Source: Christensenella sp. UBA6880 (lineage in GTDB: Bacteria; Bacillota; Clostridia; Christensenellales; CAG-917). Taken from it: a stretch of 36,520 nt of DNA. The DNA lies in the NCBI GenBank assembly GCA_002449145.1, contig DKCG01000008.1, positions 1 to 36,520 on the forward strand, given 5' to 3'. A program made the translations under genes and the position numbers. Shown here piece after piece: positions 31,134 to 36,520 of the stretch; the first letter of the stretch is position 1; every line of letters starts with the position of its first letter. Under the pieces are notes generated by a model. The model was not told the origin of the DNA. It ran no database searches and saw only the letters and a list, made by a program, of their open reading frames with translations.

Positions 31134-31781
31134 TCAGTCGATTTCGCGGACGTAAGGTTGCGCCTCGTAACCCTTTTTCACCGTAAGACGAGGATTGTAA
31201 CGTTTAAGCACGGCGTACGTCACGAGCGAGCCGACCACGCACCAACTGCAATCGGTGGGCAAAAACACGGCGCAACCCGCCATCCACGCCTTTGACATAG
31301 ACATTGCCGTGCCGACGTAGTAGTTGAGCATAAGGTACATATAAAACACGCCCACCGTATACACGATTGCGAGCGAGCAGAACGCGCCGAGCAAAAGACG
31401 GAAAACGTTTAAGCGTGCGTCGTTTTTGAGACCTCTCGCCACGAATCCGCCGACGGGCGCGGCAATCAAAAATCCGAGAATATACCCGAACGTCGGTTGC
31501 AAAACGTACGCAAATCCGCCGCCCGCCGAAAACACGGGTATGCCGATAAACCCCATAACAATGTATATCGCAACGCACGCAAACGAGTCGAGTCCGCCGA
31601 GCATAAGAGACGCGAACATACAAAACGCAAACTGCATAGACACGGGCACGATTCCTATGGGGAATTTGACGAACGCACCCACGATTATAAGCGCGACGAA
31701 CACCGCAATGCGCACTATACGCAGCGTTCTCGACGCTGCTGTTTTGTTTGATTTGGATTGTATTTTTTGCGATTTTAACAT
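31134..31781 (-). CDS. bioY: BioY biotin transporter, S component
   Basis: 215 residues with about six membrane helices. BioY hallmarks include VKFPIGIVPVSMQFAFCMFASLMLGG split over helices 1-2, YIVMGFIGIPVFSAGGGFAYVLQPTFGYILGF, and the Asp of PTDCSWCVVGS in the last helix. It binds biotin for an ECF-type or solo uptake system; no energising EcfA/T genes are in the window. The ATG at 31781 lies inside the end of birA (AAAATGTTAA) with GAGGTGA upstream. Ligase and transporter are therefore translationally coupled, fitting biotin scavenging. Confidence 0.93.
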   Translation of the reverse strand: MLKSQKIQSKSNKTAASRTLRIVRIAVFVALIIVGAFVKFPIGIVPVSMQFAFCMFASLMLGGLDSFACVAIYIVMGFIGIPVFSAGGGFAYVLQPTFGYILGFLIAAPVGGFVARGLKNDARLNVFRLLLGAFCSLAIVYTVGVFYMYLMLNYYVGTAMSMSKAWMAGCAVFLPTDCSWCVVGSLVTYAVLKRYNPRLTVKKGYEAQPYVREID

Positions 31782-32548
31782 TTTATTCTCACCTCGCCCG
31801 AATCGAGCGTTTCGATTTGTCCGTCTTGATATTCGACCACGAGTCTGCATTTTTCGTCTATATCGCAAACTTTCGCCGTTCTATCCTCTTTTTCGACTTT
31901 GCACACGGTCACGATTTTGCCGATAAGCATAGAAAGTCGTCTGTACTCGTCCGCTATCCTCTGCTTGTCGAAATTTGAAAGCAATTCATATATATTGTCG
32001 AGGGTTTTGGCGATAATTCTGTTTCCGACGTCGAAAACACCCTCGCCGACAATACCTATCCTGTCTTTTACGCTTTGCTCGAATCCGTCCTTCGGCTCGA
32101 AAAGGTTTATGCCTATACCCATAACCACTCTGTCGATATTTGACGAAACCTCGCTCGCAACCGCCTCGCAAAGTATTCCCACGCACTTTTTGCCGTCGAC
32201 AAGCACGTCGTTGACCCACTTTATTTGCGCGTTTTTGCCGCAAATATCGCAAATTGCGTTTGCCGTCGCAACGGCGCAAAGAGGGGTGATATATTCCAAC
32301 TTTTCTTCGTCTACGTCCGCAACCGCGCTGAAATACGCGCCGCAGTCCTTGGGCGAAAAGAATTTGCGCTCGAATCTGCCTCTGCCGCCCGTCTGCTCTC
32401 TTGCAACGACGACGAAATTAGATTTTTTGCTTTCCTTTATCTCGTCTTTTGCGGTGAGGTTCGAGGATTTAAGCGTGGCAAAAACCTCGACGTCGAACGG
32501 CGAGGTAAGATATTGGCATATACCCTTTTTTGTCACGGCTTTTTTCAT
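31775..32548 (-). CDS. birA: Biotin-protein ligase without DNA-binding domain
   Basis: 257 residues. It activates biotin to biotinyl-AMP and attaches it to carboxylase carrier lysines. Visible are EQTGGRGRFERKFFSP (biotin/ATP loop), the KWVNDVLVDGKKCVGILCE core, VVMGIGINL, and a C-terminal beta domain (SMLIGKIVTVC to LDSGEVRIKC). The usual N-terminal helix-turn-helix is missing, so it cannot repress biotin genes as E. coli BirA does. The ATG has no Shine-Dalgarno, and a TACAAT box ends just 7 nt before it, suggesting a leaderless mRNA. It overlaps bioY by 7 bp. Confidence 0.94.
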   Translation of the reverse strand: MKKAVTKKGICQYLTSPFDVEVFATLKSSNLTAKDEIKESKKSNFVVVAREQTGGRGRFERKFFSPKDCGAYFSAVADVDEEKLEYITPLCAVATANAICDICGKNAQIKWVNDVLVDGKKCVGILCEAVASEVSSNIDRVVMGIGINLFEPKDGFEQSVKDRIGIVGEGVFDVGNRIIAKTLDNIYELLSNFDKQRIADEYRRLSMLIGKIVTVCKVEKEDRTAKVCDIDEKCRLVVEYQDGQIETLDSGEVRIKC

Positions 32549-32555
32549 CGAGCAA

Positions 32556-32561
32556 ATTGTA
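32556..32561 (-). promoter_or_regulatory. -10 box for a leaderless birA-bioY transcript
   Basis: TACAAT on the minus strand, 7 nt before the birA ATG. A start 7 nt after the box would fall on the A of ATG. The -35 match (ACCGTT, 17-nt spacer) is weak. Confidence 0.4.
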
Positions 32562-32787
32562 ACACGACTTTGACGCTAAACGGTCGATTTTATGAAATAA
32601 ATTTTCATTAAAAGCAAAAAACGAAAATCGTCGAACAAATTATGCCTGCAAGCGCACTCGCAAAAAAAGCGTCCGACCGGAATCAATGCATATACACTTT
32701 TTATGCGCCTCGATATACGCCATATAAAAAATCGCCTTAGATTATTCTATGAAATTTCGACGGAATCCGACTCTTTTTCGATAGATT

Positions 32788-32802
32788 ACGCATACTATGC
32801 GT
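32788..32802. promoter_or_regulatory. Palindrome over the vanW-like start codon
   Basis: ACGCATACTATGCGT, a perfect 6-3-6 palindrome that contains the ATG at 32797. As RNA it would hide the start codon; as DNA it could be an operator. No Shine-Dalgarno precedes it. Confidence 0.4.
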
Positions 32803-33633
32803 ATGAAAGCCAAACGAATAACATGCGCGGCGGTTTGTTTCGCACTCGCCTTTTGCGCTACGATAATAATAGGGGGACTAAGTATGCCCGACAAAGTTTT
32901 TGCAATCGACGAGGAAAACGAGGCGTATAGACTCATCGCGCATTTTTCGACGTACTACGGCGACAGCAAGCAGAACAGAAAGGACAACGTAGCCCTTGCG
33001 GCTCGCAAAATAGACGGACTCGTGCTTTATCCCGAGGACGAGTTTTCTTTCAACGACGTCGTGGGAAAGCGCACGATTGAAAACGGATTCAAAACCGCGT
33101 ACGTCATTCAAGACGGCGATTTCGTCGAGGGCGTGGGCGGCGGCGTATGTCAAGTATCGAGCACCCTTTACAACTGCGCGTTGCTTGCAAACCTCGCAAT
33201 AACTTGCGTAAGGGCGCATTCTCTGCCCGTAAGTTACGTCGCGCCGAGTTTTGACGCTATGGTGTCGAGCTCAAGCGATTTGAGATTCGTCAACACGCTT
33301 TGCGCGCCCGTAACCTTGCGTATGAGCGCAAACGGAAAGTATCTTCGCGCCGAGATTTACGGCGTAGGCAAATTCGACATAAAGCGTAGGTCTATGACTC
33401 TCGGCTCGATACCTTTCGAGGTGGAATACCGCGACGACGACACCCTCGAACAAGGCAAAGAAGTCATCGACATCTACGGCAAAGAAGGTCTCAAATCGCA
33501 AGGCTGGCTCGACTACTACCAAAACGGAAAACTCGCAAAATCCGTGCTGGTGCGCTCGGACAACTACGCGCCCCAAAAACGAATTATTCTCAAAGGAACG
33601 AAAACATCACCGTTGACAGACGCGCCGCAATAG
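32797..33633 (+). CDS. VanW-family secreted protein
   Basis: 278 residues. The N-terminus KAKRITCAAVCFALAFCATI is a hydrophobic export signal with a possible cleavage after VFA. Residues about 70-200 form a VanW domain (FSFNDVVGKRT, EGVGGGVCQVSSTLYNCALLANL, RAHSLPVSYV). VanW proteins are cell-envelope proteins, first seen in vancomycin-resistance clusters, with no proven reaction. The remaining part is beta-rich. The ATG at 32797 has no ribosome site and overlaps a palindrome. An ATG at 32884 has a strong AGGGGG site but would delete the signal. Both forms may be made. No other van genes are present, so resistance is not implied. Followed 26 bp later by the phosphoglucomutase gene. Confidence 0.85.
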   Translation: MRMKAKRITCAAVCFALAFCATIIIGGLSMPDKVFAIDEENEAYRLIAHFSTYYGDSKQNRKDNVALAARKIDGLVLYPEDEFSFNDVVGKRTIENGFKTAYVIQDGDFVEGVGGGVCQVSSTLYNCALLANLAITCVRAHSLPVSYVAPSFDAMVSSSSDLRFVNTLCAPVTLRMSANGKYLRAEIYGVGKFDIKRRSMTLGSIPFEVEYRDDDTLEQGKEVIDIYGKEGLKSQGWLDYYQNGKLAKSVLVRSDNYAPQKRIILKGTKTSPLTDAPQ

Positions 33634-33642
33634 CGGTATAAT
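33613..33642 (+). promoter_or_regulatory. Phosphoglucomutase promoter
   Basis: Perfect TTGACA (33613-33618), an 18-nt spacer and perfect TATAAT (33637-33642). It lies across the last codons and stop of the vanW-like gene, so the mutase gene can be transcribed on its own. Confidence 0.8.
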
Positions 33643-33659
33643 TCAGTCATCAAACAAGG

Positions 33660-35417
33660 ATGGTTTTCAAGTTTATGGATTTTGAGAAAAACTTTCAGCA
33701 ATGGCTCGCTTCGGACGAACTCAGCGACAGCGACAAGGCTCGCCTTGCTTCCCTTACACAAGAAGAAAAGAAAGAAATGTTTTTCTGTCCGTTGCAATTC
33801 GGCACGGCAGGTATGCGCGGCGTACTTGATTTGGGAACGAATCGTATGAACGTCTTTACCGTAAGACGCGCGACGAAAGGTCTTGCCGAGTACATAAAAA
33901 CTTTGGGCGCGGAAGCAATGGAAAGAGGCGTAGTCATATCCTACGACACCCGCCGTTTTTCAAGCGAATTTTCAATCGAAGTTGCAAAAGTGCTTGCCGC
34001 AAACGGCATAAACGCATTATTGTTCGACACCGTTCACCCCGTGCCTATGTGCTCGTTTGCAATCCGTCACCTAAATGCGATCGCAGGCGTTATGATAACC
34101 GCTTCGCACAATCCCAAAATCTACAACGGATACAAAGTTTACGGCGAGGACGGCGCGCAGATGTCGCCCGAATCGACGAATAAAGTGGTCAAATTTATAG
34201 ACAAAACCCCTTATTTCGGCATAAACGAGGTTGACGCCAATCTCACCGCCGACAATATAAAAGGGCTTGACAACGTGAAAGTGCACGAGCATATCACCGT
34301 CATCGGCAAGAGCGTGGACGAAAGTTATTTCGACACGATTAGCAAACTTTCGCTCTCGCCCGAAGCGGTCGAAAAGTTCGGCAAAAACGTAAAAATCGTC
34401 TACACCCCGATTCACGGAAGCGGCTATATCCCCGTCACCACAATTCTCAAAAAGATGGGTATCACCGTCAACGTCGTGAGCGAACAGGCACTGCCCGACA
34501 CCGAGTTTTCGACCGTGCGCGTCCCCAATCCCGAAGAAGCGGACACCTTGCGACTCGGCGTTGAACTTGCAGACAAAATCGGAAGCGACGTCGTCATCGG
34601 CACAGACCCCGACGCGGACAGAATGGGCATTGCAATCCGCAACGACGAGGGCAAATTCGTGTTGCTCAACGGCAACCAAATCGGCGTGCTTCTTGCAAAC
34701 TACATCTTCCTTCGCAAAAAAGAAACCGGCACTATGCCAAAAAACGGCGCGCTCGTCAAAACTATCGTCACCACCGAACTCGCTCGCGCATTGGCAACGA
34801 GTTATGGCGTAACCACTTTTGACGTGCTGACCGGCTTCAAGTTTATCGGCGAAAAAATCAAGGAATGGGAACAAAGCGGCGAATACACCTATCTTTTCGG
34901 ATTTGAAGAAAGTTACGGTTCTTTGGTAGGTACTCACGCACGCGATAAGGACGCGGTCGTTGCAAGTATGATGTTTGCCGAAATGGTGTGTTATTTCGAC
35001 TCTGTCGGCAAACGCGTTTACGACGTACTTCAAGACATCTACAAACGATTCGGCTACTACGTCGAAAAAGCGCGTTCGATAACCTTCGGCGGTCTTGACG
35101 GTATGCAAAAGATGGCGGACATTATGGCGCAAATCCGCTCTACTCGTTTCGAGGAAATCGACGGCACGAAAGTGCTTGCTCAAAGCGACTTCGTAACGCG
35201 CAAAAAGACTTATGCGGACGGCAAAGTCGAGGACATCACCCTTCCCCAAACCAACGCTTTCAAACTTCACCTTGAAAACGGCGACTGGATTTGCGTACGT
35301 CCGAGCGGCACCGAACCCAAACTCAAATTCTACGTTGCGACGAGCAAGCCGACCGAGTCCGCCGCCACCTCAAAAGCGGAAGCCTACCTCGCCTATATGG
35401 AAAACTCGGTGAAGTAA
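33660..35417 (+). CDS. pgcA: Phosphoglucomutase/phosphomannomutase
   Basis: 585 residues, close in length to the alpha-phosphoglucomutase PgcA of Bacillus. It interconverts glucose-6-phosphate and glucose-1-phosphate and may also act on mannose phosphates. Visible are FGTAGMRGVLDLG, the phosphoserine loop MITASHNPKIYNGYK, the metal loop GTDPDADRMGIA, the sugar loop FGFEESYGSL and the phosphate-binding RPSGTEPKLKFY. The start is either 33660 or 33675 (MDFEKNF); AAGG is too close to the first and rather far from the second. It supplies sugar-1-phosphate for envelope polymers, which fits its VanW neighbour. An intrinsic terminator follows at 35495. Confidence 0.94.
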   Translation: MVFKFMDFEKNFQQWLASDELSDSDKARLASLTQEEKKEMFFCPLQFGTAGMRGVLDLGTNRMNVFTVRRATKGLAEYIKTLGAEAMERGVVISYDTRRFSSEFSIEVAKVLAANGINALLFDTVHPVPMCSFAIRHLNAIAGVMITASHNPKIYNGYKVYGEDGAQMSPESTNKVVKFIDKTPYFGINEVDANLTADNIKGLDNVKVHEHITVIGKSVDESYFDTISKLSLSPEAVEKFGKNVKIVYTPIHGSGYIPVTTILKKMGITVNVVSEQALPDTEFSTVRVPNPEEADTLRLGVELADKIGSDVVIGTDPDADRMGIAIRNDEGKFVLLNGNQIGVLLANYIFLRKKETGTMPKNGALVKTIVTTELARALATSYGVTTFDVLTGFKFIGEKIKEWEQSGEYTYLFGFEESYGSLVGTHARDKDAVVASMMFAEMVCYFDSVGKRVYDVLQDIYKRFGYYVEKARSITFGGLDGMQKMADIMAQIRSTRFEEIDGTKVLAQSDFVTRKKTYADGKVEDITLPQTNAFKLHLENGDWICVRPSGTEPKLKFYVATSKPTESAATSKAEAYLAYMENSVK

Positions 35418-35494
35418 ACTTTATATCCCGACGTTTCCGCAAATTAAAAAGCAAAAAAAATCAAAAAATCAACATCGAAAAAATCAACGAAAAA

Positions 35495-35517
35495 CCGCCG
35501 AAAATCGGCGGTTTTTT
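35495..35517 (+). terminator. Terminator of the phosphoglucomutase gene
   Basis: CCGCCGA, loop AAA, TCGGCGG and six T residues, 78 bp past the stop codon. Upstream A-residues give it some function on the minus strand for the methyltransferase-like gene. Confidence 0.85.
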
Positions 35518-35557
35518 ATATGCTTTTATATGCGATAACAATTAAAACGATTCGTTT

Positions 35558-35866
35558 TTATTCCCCGTCCCAGAGGTGTTTTGACAAATCGACGTAGCCG
35601 TCATCGTCCACTTCCACACCGTCGGCGCGAAGAAGATTCGCTTGCACGTCGGGTCCGCCAAACGCAAATGCGGGCGCACATCTGCCGAAACGATTGACCA
35701 CTCTGAAACACGGGATATGTTCGGGATCGGGGTTGAAATGCAACGCATATCCGACGGCACGCGAAGCGCGAGGCGAGCCGCACAAACATGCGATTTGCCC
35801 GTATGTCGCAACCTTGCCGTGAGGTATCTTTTTGACTTGTTCGTATACTACGTCGTAAAAACTCAT
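35558..35866 (-). CDS. O6-alkylguanine-DNA alkyltransferase-like protein (MGMT C-domain)
   Basis: 102 residues covering only the DNA-binding/active-site domain of Ogt/MGMT. VKKIPHGKVATYGQIA is the helix-turn-helix start, and SRAVGYALHFNPD carries the Arg finger helix. The active-site box reads IPCFRVVNRFG: the acceptor Cys53 is kept but the usual PCHRV His is Phe. Alkyltransferase-like proteins (Atl) instead replace the Cys (PWHRV), so this is neither standard type. It may bind alkylated DNA and retain slow or altered transfer. No clear ribosome site precedes the ATG at 35866. Confidence 0.85.
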   Translation of the reverse strand: MSFYDVVYEQVKKIPHGKVATYGQIACLCGSPRASRAVGYALHFNPDPEHIPCFRVVNRFGRCAPAFAFGGPDVQANLLRADGVEVDDDGYVDLSKHLWDGE

Positions 35867-35934
35867 AATTCTATTATTTGTACAATCGAGCGTTTATATA
35901 TCGATTTTGCGATAATAAAATCTCGTTTTTGCCA

Positions 35935-36396
35935 TCAAATTATATTCCGTTCTTTGAGGAACGCTTCAAGAATCTCGGCGGCGTCACCGCACATTCTTGC
36001 GCAAGGTCTCGTCTTGTAATACTCGGGCGTGCGCTCGTCGGGCATGGGATTCGTAGTCGCTCTCGCACCGAGAATCTCACGACATATTATGGACGTGTTG
36101 CGCTCTTTGAAACGGCGAGCGAGTTCTTGTATGCGCTTGTAGTGTTCGGCTTTTTGCAACTGTGCGTTCTCTGCCGTCGGGTCGAAATAGCCTTCCAAAA
36201 GTCCTTCCACGATGAACATACCGCTCACCGCGCCGCACACTTCCCGAAGTCTTCCCATTCCGCCGCCGAAAGACGAACATAGGCGCATTGCTTGTTCGTC
36301 GTCAAAACCCGTTACGTCCGCAAATGCTTTGACCACCGCTTGCGCGCAACTGTAACCTGTCACAAAGTTTGATTCTGCTAATTCACGTTTCGTCAT
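35935..36396 (-). CDS. C_GCAxxG_C_C family protein
   Basis: 153 residues of the small redox-type family named for its Cys pattern. Here Cys17 lies in GYSCAQAVV, Cys40 in RLCSSFGGGMGR, Cys54 in EVCGAVSGM, Cys105 in IICREILG, and Cys132 and Cys136 in RPCARMCGDAAEI. The Gly-rich GGGMGR and the ordered Cys suggest a metal or Fe-S site. Some relatives are fused or adjacent to redox enzymes, but no reaction is known. No signal peptide. The ATG at 36396 has only a weak ribosome site. It is the last gene in the window on this strand. Confidence 0.85.
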   Translation of the reverse strand: MTKRELAESNFVTGYSCAQAVVKAFADVTGFDDEQAMRLCSSFGGGMGRLREVCGAVSGMFIVEGLLEGYFDPTAENAQLQKAEHYKRIQELARRFKERNTSIICREILGARATTNPMPDERTPEYYKTRPCARMCGDAAEILEAFLKERNII

Positions 36397-36520
36397 ATAT
36401 AGATTTCAGTAGGTTTTACAGAGTTTACCCTAAATAAAATCCCCCCCTTCCTCACGTGTTTGGACTTCGGCGTTTGCGAGGCAATCCGCCTCGTTCGCTT
36501 TGGCTACAACACATTCACTG
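36397..36520. other. Non-coding right edge
   Basis: Contains the 19-nt block CCCCCTTCCTCACGTGTTT (36443-36461) also found at 11061-11079, then a CGAGGC/GCCTCG hairpin (36477-36493). It may be the start of another dispersed repeat cut by the window end. No gene is seen. Confidence 0.5.

Noticed and set aside
32797..33633. Part of a vancomycin-resistance cluster
   Set aside because: VanW domains are common in clostridia without resistance, and no vanH, vanA/B or vanX-like genes are in the window.

Overview
The window looks like a chromosomal segment of a strictly anaerobic, fermentative member of the Clostridia (Bacillota), probably an uncultured gut-type lineage. Pointers are the [FeFe]-hydrogenase genes with a SpoIIE-type phosphatase, AdhE, a VanW protein, DUF2804 proteins, a C_GCAxxG_C_C protein, sigma-A-like promoters and AGGAGG-type ribosome binding sites. 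The standard code fits. No genus can be named from the sequence alone.

Layout. (1) 1-2860: a non-coding dispersed repeat, guaB (IMP dehydrogenase, closely like the Tritrichomonas type), the tail of a dead tyrosine integrase beside tRNA-Val(GAC), and a likely small RNA with its own promoter and terminator. (2) 2860-10980, minus strand: an eight-gene operon pheA-aroB-aroC-aroE/K-aroQ-aroA-tyrA-aroF. It encodes every step from erythrose-4-phosphate plus PEP to chorismate and on to phenylpyruvate and hydroxyphenylpyruvate; only the transaminase is missing. Genes overlap by ATGA junctions or sit a few bases apart. (3) 10981-11584: a second copy of the dispersed repeat and a 127-bp structured palindromic element. 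(4) 11581-19899, minus strand: adhE, an APH-like kinase, two small thioredoxin-fold [2Fe-2S] ferredoxins, a PAS-bearing sensory [FeFe]-hydrogenase, a SpoIIE-type PP2C phosphatase and a second [FeFe]-hydrogenase. A consensus promoter and an 18-bp Rex-shaped operator precede adhE. This looks like a redox/H2-sensing module coupled to ethanol formation. (5) 20207-26374: a domain-permuted GH3 glycosidase, a PH-domain membrane protein, a ferritin-like protein and a DUF2804 protein. (6) 26371-27279: a gene-free island of palindromes, 125-bp tandem repeats and a TGTCATTGC-type inverted repeat. (7) 27280-31044: an LCAT-like lipoprotein, an unknown helical protein, an array of nine different perfect hairpins at about 21-bp spacing, a second 127-bp structured element, and a second DUF2804 protein. 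(8) 31134-36396: birA-bioY, vanW-like plus phosphoglucomutase, an O6-methylguanine-methyltransferase-like protein and a C_GCAxxG_C_C protein.

The two most unusual things are the kinase/phosphatase/sensory-hydrogenase/adhE locus and the non-coding structured DNA. The two 127-bp elements keep their pairing while the sequence of the stems changes, and each takes in the stop codon of the neighbouring gene. The hairpin array is not explained by any gene, CRISPR or ordinary terminator.
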